The notes under the pieces: model-generated
The model's input: the letters and a program-made list of their open reading frames with translations, nothing else
Told to the model about the DNA's origin: nothing
The model's database searches: none
Source of the DNA: Pseudomonas hamedanensis
Lineage (GTDB): Bacteria; Pseudomonadota; Gammaproteobacteria; Pseudomonadales; Pseudomonadaceae
Assembly (NCBI RefSeq): GCF_014268595.2
Contig: NZ_CP077091.1
Location: 1,510,501-1,574,500, forward strand
DNA length: 64,000 nt
Direction of reading: 5' to 3'
Part shown: positions 7,888 through 16,247 of the stretch, piece after piece
Layout of the letters: each line of letters begins with the position of its first letter
Position numbering within the stretch: position 1 is the stretch's first letter
Program-made: the position numbers and the translations under genes

Positions 7888-8418
7888 ATGAAAACGCTTG
7901 CCACCACATGCCTCGCCGCACTGCTCCTGAGCCTTCAGACCGTCACGCTGTGCTACGCGGTCACGCTTAATGCCTTCGTTGAAGAAGCCGCTGAACAGAG
8001 CCTGTTCCAGAACGACAGCGCGCGCATCGCCCTGGAAAAAAGTGCACTGCCCGACGTCAGGGACTTTGCCCGGCAAATGATCGCTGACCACGACCGCGTC
8101 TATCCGCAGCTCCAGAAACTGGGCCAAGCGTTGCGCATGGACGTGCCGGCGCAACCCTCGGTCGCCTCGAAAGCCAAGCGCCTGCGGCTTGAATCCCGCG
8201 ACGAATCGTTCGACCGCGTCTACATCGACAGCCAGGCGCAGACCCTCGAACGCAAACTGATGCTGTTCAAGAAGGAAGCGATGTCCTCGGAGAACCCGCA
8301 GCTCAAGGCCTTCGCCAGCGCCGAGCTGCCAGGCATCGAGAAGCAGGCGCAAAAGGCCAAGGATTTGCAGGAACAGCTCAAACCCTCGGCGGGCGCCCTG
8401 AAGTCAACGAGGCCGTGA
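7888..8418 (+). CDS. DUF4142 periplasmic protein
   Basis: 176 aa with a cleavable signal peptide (KTLATTCLAALLLSLQTVTLCYA) and a helical body (LNAFVEEAAEQSLFQNDSARIAL..., then FARQMIADHDRVYPQL) of the DUF4142 ferritin-like family. Family members are periplasmic and often found with stress genes; no activity is established. The gene lies alone and converges on the next small gene, with a possible hairpin between them. The ribosome binding site before the ATG is weak. Confidence 0.75.
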   Translation: MKTLATTCLAALLLSLQTVTLCYAVTLNAFVEEAAEQSLFQNDSARIALEKSALPDVRDFARQMIADHDRVYPQLQKLGQALRMDVPAQPSVASKAKRLRLESRDESFDRVYIDSQAQTLERKLMLFKKEAMSSENPQLKAFASAELPGIEKQAQKAKDLQEQLKPSAGALKSTRP

Positions 8419-8421
8419 GGC

Positions 8422-8459
8422 TGGCGCGGTCGCCGCTATCGAAGGCAACGCCCGCGCCA
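8422..8459. terminator. Possible bidirectional hairpin between convergent genes
   Basis: TGGCGCGG (8422-8429) pairs perfectly with CCGCGCCA (8452-8459) across a 22-base loop, in the 55-base gap between two convergent genes. There is no T-run, so termination is only a possibility. Confidence 0.35.
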
Positions 8460-8473
8460 CCTCGCCCGCCGTC

Positions 8474-8704
8474 TCAATCGATCGGGCCGATATTGATGGT
8501 CAGGTCAGCGCCCAGCCCCGGCACCTTGGCCAACACGTCGACCGGCGTCTCGCTGGAAAAGTGCACCACATAACCCATGCCGCTGCCGTCCTCCTCTATT
8601 GCACTGACCCACAGTTCGACTTCGTCGGCGTCCAGCCCCAGAGCGTGGCCAAACTGACGGTTGCGGTGATCGGAATCGGTTTCGTCCATGGGGTAATCGT
8701 TCAT
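8474..8704 (-). CDS. Small hypothetical acidic protein (76 aa)
   Basis: The frame extends five codons further, but the ATG at 8704 has GAGGAGG about 6 bases upstream. The protein is acidic and soluble (MNDYPMDETDSDHRNRQFG, then LDADEVELWVSAIEEDGSGMGYVVHFSSETP) and looks like a small folded domain. I do not recognise a family. It is divergent from the homospermidine synthase gene across 189 bases. Confidence 0.65.
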   Translation of the reverse strand: MNDYPMDETDSDHRNRQFGHALGLDADEVELWVSAIEEDGSGMGYVVHFSSETPVDVLAKVPGLGADLTINIGPID

Positions 8705-8893
8705 GTGCAGCCTCCTCAACCGATGAATACGTGTTCGTGGATCGTCCTAACCATGGACGCCGGCGCTACTGCCGCAGTTCGTTTTTTTTGCCACGGCTGC
8801 CCTTGGCGCAATGCAACGGCACGGTCATGCGCCGATGCGGTCGCAATAAAAAGACTTAGGTTTTTCTGCCCCGCCGCCTATCGGGAGAAGCGC

Positions 8894-10306
8894 ATGCCAG
8901 CCGTCCAACGCCAACCGTTTTGTGCACGTCTGATCATCATTGGCTATGGCAGCATCGGCCGTGGCGTGTTGCCGCTGCTGCTGCGTCACATCGAACTCGA
9001 TCCAGCGCAGGTCTGGGTGATTTGCCCGTCCGGGGCCGCCGAGCAAGCGGCCCGTGACTATGGCGTGCAGGTCGAGCAACAGGCGTTGACCGCAAATAAC
9101 TTCCACGCGTGCCTGGAGCCGAAACTGCGCGCCGGCGATTTTCTCTTGAACCTGTCCGTCGAAGTGTCCAGTCAGGCGTTGCTCGCTTTTTGCCAGACGC
9201 GCGACGTGCTGTATCTCGATACCTGCACCGAACCGTGGGCCGGCGGGTATGACAGTGCCGAACAGCCACCCCAGGCCTGCACCAATTACGCCTTGCGTCA
9301 CGGCATTCTGGCGTTGCGTGGCGCTCAGGACAGCGCCACGGCGATTCTCACCCACGGCGCCAACCCCGGCCTGGTCTCGCATTTGGTCAAGCAGGCACTG
9401 GAAAATCTGGCGGCGGACATCGGCCAGCAGCATCCGGTCTGTACTTCACGGGAGGATTGGGCGCGGCTCGCCCAAGCGTTGCAGGTCAAGGTCATTCACA
9501 TCGCTGAATACGATTCGCAATATGCCGCCCGGCGCAAGGAGCCCGGCGAGTTCGTCAACACCTGGTCGGTTGAAGGCTTTATCGCCGAAGCGTGCCAGCC
9601 GGCGGAACTCGGTTGGGGCAGTCACGAGCGCGCATTGCCGGCCGATGCCCGACGACACCCCTACGGCAGCCAGGCCGCCATTTACCTGCAACGGCCGGGC
9701 GCCGCGACGCAAGTGCGCACCTGGACCCCGGGCGTCGGGCCGACCCTCGGTTTTCTGGTCACCCACAGCGAGGCCATTTCCATCGCCGAATACCTGACCG
9801 TCGGCGAAGGCGCGCATCCCGATTACCGGCCGACCGTGCATTACGCCTACCGACCCTGTGACGATGCGCTGTTGTCGCTGCATGAACTTGCCGCTCGCCA
9901 ATGGCAACCGCAACCGCGGCAACGCTTGCTCGACGATGACATCGCAGGCGGGCGCGACGAACTCGGCGTGTTGCTGCTCGGTCATGGGAAAACCGCCTAT
10001 TGGTATGGCTCGACCTTGAGCATCGATCAGGCCCGCACGCTGTGCCCGCACAACAGCGCGACGTCACTACAGGTCACCGCGGCGGTCATGGCCGGAGTGG
10101 TCTGGACGATACGCAACCCTCGGCGCGGCATCCTCGAACCGGATGAGTTGCCGCACCGGGAAATCCTCGAACTGTGCCGTCCTTATCTCGGCCCTCTGCA
10201 AGGTTTTTACAGCGACTGGACGCCGCTTGCGCAGCGCCATGTCGGCATTGATCCGCCAAGTGATGAGGAGGATCCGTGGCAATTTCGCAACCTGCGTTTC
10301 ACGTGA
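8894..10306 (+). CDS. hss: Homospermidine synthase
   Basis: The ATG at 8894 is preceded by GGGAG and gives 470 aa, usual for bacterial homospermidine synthase. The protein begins with a Rossmann dinucleotide-binding motif (LIIIGYGSIGRG) and contains the conserved blocks YLDTCTEPW, HGANPGLVSHLVKQAL and GHGKTAYWYGS. The enzyme forms sym-homospermidine from two putrescines, or putrescine and spermidine, through NAD-dependent oxidative deamination and reduction in the cytoplasm. It is the saccharopine-dehydrogenase-like bacterial type, not the deoxyhypusine-synthase-derived plant type. It stands alone, without polyamine uptake or precursor genes nearby. Confidence 0.88.
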   Translation: MPAVQRQPFCARLIIIGYGSIGRGVLPLLLRHIELDPAQVWVICPSGAAEQAARDYGVQVEQQALTANNFHACLEPKLRAGDFLLNLSVEVSSQALLAFCQTRDVLYLDTCTEPWAGGYDSAEQPPQACTNYALRHGILALRGAQDSATAILTHGANPGLVSHLVKQALENLAADIGQQHPVCTSREDWARLAQALQVKVIHIAEYDSQYAARRKEPGEFVNTWSVEGFIAEACQPAELGWGSHERALPADARRHPYGSQAAIYLQRPGAATQVRTWTPGVGPTLGFLVTHSEAISIAEYLTVGEGAHPDYRPTVHYAYRPCDDALLSLHELAARQWQPQPRQRLLDDDIAGGRDELGVLLLGHGKTAYWYGSTLSIDQARTLCPHNSATSLQVTAAVMAGVVWTIRNPRRGILEPDELPHREILELCRPYLGPLQGFYSDWTPLAQRHVGIDPPSDEEDPWQFRNLRFT

Positions 10307-10510
10307 ACGACGCCCTATAACGGGCAATTCTTGGGACTCGCTGACCGCCTATCGGGCCAAGGCAAAACTTTCAAAACATTTTCGCGCTGACGGCTATCGG
10401 AAGTAGTGTCTGTTGCGATCAGGTCACGGTAGGCCATCTGACCCGCGGCGGACACCCATCAACAGCCACACAGGGATCGGGCGCGTGGCCCCTTCCCTTC
10501 GAGGTCCGCC

Positions 10511-10774
10511 ATGAAAGCTTCGATCGAATCCCGGCCATGCGCCCCGCAACTGGAAAAAGCCGAAGAACCGGCCCATGAAATGGAAGTGTGTTCACTACCG
10601 GCTCACGTGCTCAGCGATACCCCGCCGGACACCGCCGAAACCCCGGCACTGGCCGTTTCCGTTGCCACACCGATCACGCGGCGCTGCTGTTACGAACGCA
10701 GCCAGGGCATCGCTCAAGCAGAACGCCATTCAAGCGCAACGCACACCCGGCCGGTCTGCGAACGCGGCTCATGA
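10511..10774 (+). CDS. Possible small hypothetical protein (87 aa)
   Basis: An ATG at 10511 with GAGGT 5 bases upstream opens an 87-codon frame (MKASIESRPCAPQLEKAEEP...). Codon use is compatible with a Pseudomonas gene, but the product is low in recognisable structure (proline- and alanine-rich, five cysteines) and has no known relatives to me. Other frames are also open here. It lies in the 557-base gap between homospermidine synthase and the ClpP-like gene; if it is not real, that gap is empty apart from promoter-like DNA. Confidence 0.4.
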   Translation: MKASIESRPCAPQLEKAEEPAHEMEVCSLPAHVLSDTPPDTAETPALAVSVATPITRRCCYERSQGIAQAERHSSATHTRPVCERGS

Positions 10775-10863
10775 GCGCCGCGCCGTTGCCTGACCGGCAG
10801 CCAGCATTCGCTAAACACCACCCAGTTGCGCAAGCGCCAGCCCCTTCAATTGCGAGGTGATTT

Positions 10864-11415
10864 ATGCCAGTCCACGTCATTCATTTCACCGGCCCGATCA
10901 ATGCTTCCACCTGCGGGCACCTGATCGAAAAAGCCTCGGCCGCGGTCCAGCAAAACGCTTCGAAGCTGATCGTCAACATTGCGACGATGGGCGGCGAATG
11001 CAGTTATGGCTTCACCATGTACAACTTCCTCTTGTCGCTGCCGATTCCGGTACACACCCATAACCTGGGCACGGTGGAATCGATGGGCAACATCGTTTTT
11101 CTCGCCGGCCGTCATCGGTCGGCCTGTACCCACAGCAAATTCCTCTTCCATCCGTTCCATTGGCATCTGCAGGGCGCGGTCGACCACTCGCGCATGTCGG
11201 AATACGCCATGAGCCTGGATTACGACTTGTACCTGTATGCGCGGATCGTCGCCGAGCGCACCACCGAGGCACGGGAACGGCTGGAAACGGAAAAGTACCT
11301 GACCGCCGCCCCGCGCATCATCGATCCGTCACAAGCGCTGCTCTGTGGCCTGATCCACGCCATCGAACCGCCGATGATCAGCGCCGAATCGGTGACTTCG
11401 ATCATCCACAGCTAG
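10864..11415 (+). CDS. ClpP-like (SDH-fold) protease homologue
   Basis: 183 aa of the ClpP/crotonase fold. The serine-nucleophile position is kept (GTVESMGN, S73) and the histidine block FLFHPFHW gives H96 at the ClpP IHQP position. The third catalytic position, aspartate in ClpP (RDNFLTA), aligns with E143 in TEKYLTA. The protein is shorter at the N-terminus than housekeeping ClpP and lacks its axial-loop start. Stand-alone ClpP-like proteins of unknown partner are common in Pseudomonas. No clpX or clpA lies nearby. It could be a peptidase without an unfoldase or a non-proteolytic homologue. GAGGTG lies 6 bases before the ATG. Confidence 0.75.
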   Translation: MPVHVIHFTGPINASTCGHLIEKASAAVQQNASKLIVNIATMGGECSYGFTMYNFLLSLPIPVHTHNLGTVESMGNIVFLAGRHRSACTHSKFLFHPFHWHLQGAVDHSRMSEYAMSLDYDLYLYARIVAERTTEARERLETEKYLTAAPRIIDPSQALLCGLIHAIEPPMISAESVTSIIHS

Positions 11416-11462
11416 CCCTCGCTTCAGCGCACGCGGCAACCTCCAACACCCGATTGCATACG

Positions 11463-11515
11463 CCTCACGGCAGCGCGCGACGCTGGCTGTCGGGGGTTCG
11501 CCGTGAGGTTTTTTT
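11463..11515 (+). terminator. Terminator after the ClpP-like gene
   Basis: CCTCACGGC (11463-11471) pairs perfectly with GCCGTGAGG (11500-11508), followed by seven T's. The loop is long (28 bases) but can fold further. Confidence 0.75.
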
Positions 11516-11597
11516 GCCCGGCAATGCCGTTCATGAAATCGTTGGAATTTTTTCTTTGCGCCTTCACTCACTTGCCTATGAGCGTAAGGAGTAGCGC

Positions 11598-11852
11598 ATG
11601 GGGCACACCGATATTTTCACCATCGAATACAAGCTGCACGGCCAAGCGAAGTCGTTCGTCATCCGCAGCAAAACCATGTGCAACGCGGCGGCGTGGCACT
11701 GGGCAAGTTGTGACGCCGGTATTGCGCCCATACCCAAACCCGGGAAACCACCGCTCAAGGTCGTCTCCAAGCCCCAGGCCGAACGGTTCGGGATCACCGA
11801 GGTGAAATGGCGCGAGACGGCGGCACTGGACTGGACGGAGGCGTCATCATGA
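11598..11852 (+). CDS. Small hypothetical protein, probably DUF6555 type (84 aa)
   Basis: AAGGAG lies 6 bases before the ATG. The product (MGHTDIFTIEYKLHGQAKSFVIR..., MCNAAAWHWASCDAGIAPIPK) matches, from memory, a small Pseudomonas family with a conserved WHWASCDAG block (DUF6555). It has no signal or membrane segment. Its stop codon overlaps the next start in an ATGA arrangement, so the two are translated together. Function unknown. Confidence 0.65.
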   Translation: MGHTDIFTIEYKLHGQAKSFVIRSKTMCNAAAWHWASCDAGIAPIPKPGKPPLKVVSKPQAERFGITEVKWRETAALDWTEASS

Positions 11853-12088
11853 TTTCGACAACGTCAAACGACTCACTCGCCCACGTGGAAGAGGACGAAC
11901 CGGCGCGTATCAACGCGTTGTTCTATGAAGCGGACCGGCTCGAAGAAAGCGCCTACCGGCTGTTCAATGACAGCCGCCGCGATGCGCAGACCTGGCAACG
12001 CTTCAACGAAGCCAAAGCGATGGCCGATGCCAAGCGGACCGAGGCGTATCAAGCGTGGATGCAGTTGCGCCGGCAGCCCCGGCGCTAA
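11849..12088 (+). CDS. Small hypothetical helical protein (79 aa)
   Basis: The start at 11849 (MISTTSNDSLAHVEEDEP) overlaps the stop of the preceding gene by four bases (ATGA), typical of coupled translation. The product is strongly charged and predicted helical (LEESAYRLFNDSRRDAQTWQRFNEAKAM), with no signal. I do not recognise it. Its end overlaps the end of the convergent ZIP transporter gene by a few bases. Confidence 0.6.
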   Translation: MISTTSNDSLAHVEEDEPARINALFYEADRLEESAYRLFNDSRRDAQTWQRFNEAKAMADAKRTEAYQAWMQLRRQPRR

Positions 12089-13014
12089 CCCAGCGCCGTG
12101 TCGAGGAACATCATCACGCCAAACCCGAGCATCAGGCCCAGGGTGGCCGGGGTTTCATGGCCGTTGCGATGGGTTTCCGGAATGACCTCGTGGGACACTA
12201 CAAAAATCATCGCCCCCGCGGCCAGGCCAAGGGCAACCGGGTATCCGAGGGCGAAGCTGTTGGACAGGCCCAGGCCGATGATCGCGCCTAAAGGCTCCAT
12301 CAGCCCGGACCCCACAGCGACCAGAGCGGCGCGAATCGCCGAGATTCCCGTCACACGTAACGCCAAGGCCACCGCCAGCCCCTCGGGGATGTCCTGAATG
12401 GCGATGGCCGTGGTCAGCGGCAGGCCGACGCTCATGTCGCCCTCGGCGAAGCTCACGCCGATCGCCATGCCCTCAGGCAGGTTATGCAGAGTAATGGCCA
12501 GCACGAACAACCAGACCCGATTGATCCTCTCGGCTTGAGGGCCGCGCCGGCCGCTCTTTTCGTGTTCGTGGGGGACGAAGCGGTCGAGCCCGACCATCAA
12601 CGCGACGCCCAGCCCCAAGCCGACCACGACCACGCAGGCGGCGAGCAGCGGACTGTGGGTCAGCGTCTGCGCCGCCTCGATGCCCGGCAGGATCAGGGAA
12701 AACGAACTGGCCGCGAGCATCATGCCGGCGGCAAAACCGAGCATGGTGTCTTGTGTCCGCGCTGCCACATCGCGCAGCACCAGCGCCACCATGGCGCCCA
12801 CCGCCGTCGCGGCAAACCCGGACAGCCCGCCCAGCGCAGCAAAGTGCAGGTTATCCCGGTTGGCACTGACCAGGCCGGTGTAACCGCTGACCAGCAACAA
12901 TACCGTGACGATGACCAGCGTCAGCCAGAACGACAGCGCGCCCCAGCCGCTGCGCGACAACTGGCTCAACCAGGCGCGCAACGGTGCGGCGAAAGACGAT
13001 GCAGGTTGCGACAT
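12085..13014 (-). CDS. ZIP-family divalent metal transporter
   Basis: The start at 13014 (MSQPASSFAAPLRAW) has AGGGGGC about 5 bases upstream and gives 309 aa. There are about eight membrane helices. The ZIP signature lies in helices 4 and 5: HNLPEGMAIGVSFAEGD and DIPEGLAVALAL, the metal-binding H/E residues of ZupT-like transporters. A final HEVIPETHRNG block lies near the C-terminus. Members take up zinc, iron or manganese across the inner membrane. The Mn-catalase at the window edge and the metallothionein may be functionally linked, but this is inference. A PLDc_N gene lies 33 bases upstream on the same strand. Confidence 0.85.
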   Translation of the reverse strand: MSQPASSFAAPLRAWLSQLSRSGWGALSFWLTLVIVTVLLLVSGYTGLVSANRDNLHFAALGGLSGFAATAVGAMVALVLRDVAARTQDTMLGFAAGMMLAASSFSLILPGIEAAQTLTHSPLLAACVVVVGLGLGVALMVGLDRFVPHEHEKSGRRGPQAERINRVWLFVLAITLHNLPEGMAIGVSFAEGDMSVGLPLTTAIAIQDIPEGLAVALALRVTGISAIRAALVAVGSGLMEPLGAIIGLGLSNSFALGYPVALGLAAGAMIFVVSHEVIPETHRNGHETPATLGLMLGFGVMMFLDTALG

Positions 13015-13047
13015 GAAGCCCCCTGTTGGCAAAAAGTGAATCGATGA

Positions 13048-13275
13048 TCAGCCCTTGCTGTGTTCCGGCGACGACGGCCCTTCCTTGACCCCGCGCGGGC
13101 CGGCAATGCCCCAGACAATCAGGCCCAGCACCGGAAACACGATCAGGCCGATGGCCCAGGCCGCTTTCACACCCACGGTTTTTTCACTGCGAAACACACT
13201 GACAATGGCCCACAGATCGACCAGCAGAATAATCACAGCGATACCTATCGAAAAATAACTGACGGCTTCGTTCAT
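13048..13275 (-). CDS. Small PLDc_N-domain membrane protein (75 aa)
   Basis: The start at 13275 has GGAGG 8 bases upstream. The protein has two membrane helices (YFSIGIAVIILLVDLWAIVSVF and AAWAIGLIVFPVLGLIVWGIAGPRG), the pattern of the PLD-nuclease N-terminal (PLDc_N) family seen at the front of cardiolipin synthases but here standing alone. It probably sits in the inner membrane; no activity is known. It precedes the ZIP gene and may share its transcript. Confidence 0.75.
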   Translation of the reverse strand: MNEAVSYFSIGIAVIILLVDLWAIVSVFRSEKTVGVKAAWAIGLIVFPVLGLIVWGIAGPRGVKEGPSSPEHSKG

Positions 13276-13531
13276 GACGCAGTCCTCCACAGGTTGGTAC
13301 AGATTTGGGCCTCGTGCTTACGCCAGCGTTCAAAAAAATGCCGGGGAGACTGGACCGCCATACCTGTGCGCGCATTGAAAAGTTTCTCGTCGGCCGAACG
13401 GCGCTTGATTGAACGCAAGCTGAAACGTTGTACTAGGATAGGATCCAAACCTGCAGCGTTTCACCGGTCAAGGAGCTTCACGCCGGTGTTTCAGGCACAC
13501 GCGCCACTCATTGCCACTCATGGATGAAGAC

Positions 13532-14260
13532 ATGAATTCACACCTGTTTCCGCACATCGGCAAAGTCATCGCCAGCACCGGCAGCCGCCATTTTCCGCGG
13601 ATGTTGCATGACCTGATCCGTACGCAACTGGCGGTCGACGCCACGCATATCCGGCAGATGCGCGTCGAATCGGTGGTTGCGCGCAGCGAGCCCGACCCCG
13701 CAACAGAAGCGGCGTTATTGGCCGAAACGCTGTTCTGCGAGCACAGCGACGCGTTACCGCCCGTCCCCGCCACGACCGCCACCGACGCCTCGCAACTGCA
13801 CCTGACCCGGCGCAAGGACGGTTACCGCTACGTGATTTCGGTGTACCGCAACGATCAGTCGGAGCGGTTTTCCGCCCGCGAGCGCAGCCTGTTGCAGGAC
13901 ATTTCCCCGGTTCTGCTGCCGATGGTGGAAAAACACATTAACGCCCTGCAACCGCTGGATAATGACCCGCAAAGCCCGGCGACCACGCCAGAGAGCAGCG
14001 GGCTGGAGACTTTGCGCCTGCGCTTCAACGAACGTTTGCAGCAACTGGGGCTGAAACTGTCCAGCCGGGAAAGCGAAGTGTGCATCGGCCTGCTCGCCGG
14101 GCAGACGGCGCCGGAACTGGCCGCGCAGTTGCAGCTGAAGGTCAACACTGTGGAAAGCTACCTCAAGCGCGCGGCAATCAAACTGGGCATCAGTGGCCGG
14201 CATTCACTCATGAAGTGGATGTATTCGCCGCAGCACAGCTCGGCCACCGGCGTCGCCTGA
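13532..14260 (+). CDS. LuxR-type transcriptional regulator next to the exporter end of the lipopeptide cluster
   Basis: The frame is open from 13511, with a second ATG at 13520; 13532 (MNSHLFPHIG) is preferred because of a GGATGAAG stretch just upstream and because it aligns with the second cluster regulator ([18 protein letters not shown]). It gives 242 aa. Residues 175-230 are a LuxR-type helix-turn-helix (LSSRESEVCIGLLAGQTAPELAAQL..NTVESYLKRAAIKLG). The N-terminal half is not an obvious acyl-homoserine-lactone domain. Regulators of this type flank Pseudomonas lipopeptide clusters and activate them. It converges on macB. Confidence 0.85.
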   Translation: MNSHLFPHIGKVIASTGSRHFPRMLHDLIRTQLAVDATHIRQMRVESVVARSEPDPATEAALLAETLFCEHSDALPPVPATTATDASQLHLTRRKDGYRYVISVYRNDQSERFSARERSLLQDISPVLLPMVEKHINALQPLDNDPQSPATTPESSGLETLRLRFNERLQQLGLKLSSRESEVCIGLLAGQTAPELAAQLQLKVNTVESYLKRAAIKLGISGRHSLMKWMYSPQHSSATGVA

Positions 14261-14265
14261 TGACC

Positions 14266-14304
14266 GCGCTGGCACGAGCTTGAGCCTCAGTCCCGTGCCA
14301 GCGC
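14266..14304. terminator. Inverted repeat between convergent luxR and macB
   Basis: GCGCTGGCACG (14266-14276) pairs perfectly over 11 bp with CGTGCCAGCGC (14294-14304), loop 17 bases. The right arm lies inside the last codons of macB. There is no T-run. It could act as a bidirectional terminator or stabilise the macB 3' end. Confidence 0.5.
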
Positions 14305-16245
14305 CTCGATCGGGTCGAGCCGCGAGGCGTTGCGTGCCGGCACGAAGCCGAAAACGATGCCAATCAGCGTCGAACAGAACACCGCCGTCAGCACCGAGCC
14401 CAGCGAAAACACCATTTCCCACTCTTTGATGAACACCGAAAACAAATGGCCGATGGCATATGACAGGGAAATGCCGATCGCGCCGCCGAGCAGACAGACC
14501 ATCACCGCCTCCACCAGAAACTGCTGCCGAATGTCCGACTGCCGCGCGCCGACGGCCATGCGGATGCCGATCTCGCGGGTGCGTTCGGTCACCGACACCA
14601 GCATGATATTCATCACGCCGATGCCGCCGACCACCAGCGAAATCACCGCGATCAGCGACAGCAGCAACGCCAATGAGCGGCTGGTCTTCTGCACGGTCTG
14701 CATGATGCTGTCGAGGTTGTTGGTGAAGAAATCCTTGGTGCCATGACGCTGCAGCATCAACTTGTTGACGTTGTCTTCCACCACTTTGCTTGGCTGGCCG
14801 TCCTTGATGCGCACGCTGATGCTGTCCAGATAGCGCTGGCCCAGCAGGCGTCCGGCAGCGGTTTCGTAGGGCACCCAGACGTTGAGTGATTTGCTCGCGG
14901 CAAACAGGTTTTTGTTTTCCGCTGCCACACCGATCACGGTGCACGGCAGATTGCCGATCAGAATCACTTGTCCGAGCGGATCGACCTGCTCGCCGAACAG
15001 ACGCTGACGGGTCTTGTGATCGATGACCACCACCTGGGCCTGGCGCCGCGCATCGCTTTCACTGAAGTGAATGCCCGCCGCCATCTTGATTCCGCGTACC
15101 TGGAAATACAGGTCGCTGACGCCGTTGACCTGGGCATCGACGTCGATGTTACGGTAGCGCAACAGCAGATTGCGCCCGACCACCGGCGTCGCGCTGTCGA
15201 CGTAATACAGCTGATTGAGCGCCGCGACATCGGCGGGCACCAGGGTTTCGATGGCGGCGGAACGGCTGTCGCCGAAACTGGTGCCGGAATAGATATCGAT
15301 AGTATTGCTGCCGATCGCCTGAATATCCTTGAGTACATAACGCTTGGCCCCCTCGCCGATGGCCGAGATCGACACCACCGAGGTGATGCCGATGACGATG
15401 CCGAGCATGGTCAGCAAGGTGCGCATGCGGTGCGAAATCAGCGCGACCCAGGCCATGTTGAAGGCTTCCTTGAACAGCCCGAGGCTGGCGACCAGACGCC
15501 GCGCCGCGGTGGCTGGCCGCGCGGCCGGCTCGTCAGGGGAAGACGCTGCGCTGTCGCGCACGTTGCGCCGGTCGCTGAGGATCTCGCCATCGCTGACCTC
15601 GATGATGCGCTCGGCATTGGCCGCGACTTTCGGGTCGTGGGTCACCAGAATCACCGTGTGCCCGGCGGCGTGCAGCTCTTGCAGAATGTGCATCACCTCC
15701 TTGCCGCTGGTGGTGTCGAGGGCGCCGGTCGGCTCATCGGCGAGGATCACTTCGCCGCCGTTCATCAAGGCGCGGGCGATACTCACGCGCTGTTGTTGGC
15801 CGCCCGAGAGTTGGCTCGGTCGATGCGTCAGGTGCCGCTCCAGGCCCAGGCGCGCCAACAGCTCGCGGGCGCGCGCATGGCGCTGCGGCTCCGGGGTCCC
15901 GGCATAAATCGCCGGAATCTCGACGTTGTGCATGGCGCTCAGGTGCGGCAGCAAGTGATAACGCTGAAAGATAAATCCGAAGTAATCGCGGCGCAGTTCG
16001 GCCAGCGCCTCGCTGTCGAGGTCACGGGTTTCCCGGCCGTTGATCTTGTAGCTGCCGGCGGTGGCGTAATCGAGGCAGCCAAGAATATTCATCAGGGTTG
16101 ATTTGCCGGAGCCGGACGCACCGATGATCGCCACCATTTCCCCGGCATGGATGCTCAGGTCGATGTCTTTCAGCGCGAGAAATTCGCGGTCGCCAGCGGT
16201 AAAGCTGCGGGTGATGCCGCTCAGTTGCAGCAGGGCTTCGGCCAT
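14287..16245 (-). CDS. macB: MacB-type ABC exporter (ATPase fused to permease)
   Basis: 652 aa. The ABC domain occupies about residues 1-230: Walker A GASGSGKST (42-50), signature LSGGQQQR and Walker B ILADEPTGALD. The second half is a MacB/FtsX permease with one membrane helix near 275, a large periplasmic domain and three C-terminal helices; the final block is TERTREIGIRMAVGARQSDIRQQFL. MacB works with the periplasmic adaptor MacA and an outer membrane channel to expel substrates from the periplasm. It begins 2 bases after the macA stop. In Pseudomonas lipopeptide clusters this pair exports the lipopeptide. Confidence 0.92.
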   Translation of the reverse strand: MAEALLQLSGITRSFTAGDREFLALKDIDLSIHAGEMVAIIGASGSGKSTLMNILGCLDYATAGSYKINGRETRDLDSEALAELRRDYFGFIFQRYHLLPHLSAMHNVEIPAIYAGTPEPQRHARARELLARLGLERHLTHRPSQLSGGQQQRVSIARALMNGGEVILADEPTGALDTTSGKEVMHILQELHAAGHTVILVTHDPKVAANAERIIEVSDGEILSDRRNVRDSAASSPDEPAARPATAARRLVASLGLFKEAFNMAWVALISHRMRTLLTMLGIVIGITSVVSISAIGEGAKRYVLKDIQAIGSNTIDIYSGTSFGDSRSAAIETLVPADVAALNQLYYVDSATPVVGRNLLLRYRNIDVDAQVNGVSDLYFQVRGIKMAAGIHFSESDARRQAQVVVIDHKTRQRLFGEQVDPLGQVILIGNLPCTVIGVAAENKNLFAASKSLNVWVPYETAAGRLLGQRYLDSISVRIKDGQPSKVVEDNVNKLMLQRHGTKDFFTNNLDSIMQTVQKTSRSLALLLSLIAVISLVVGGIGVMNIMLVSVTERTREIGIRMAVGARQSDIRQQFLVEAVMVCLLGGAIGISLSYAIGHLFSVFIKEWEMVFSLGSVLTAVFCSTLIGIVFGFVPARNASRLDPIEALARD

Positions 16246-16247
16246 GA

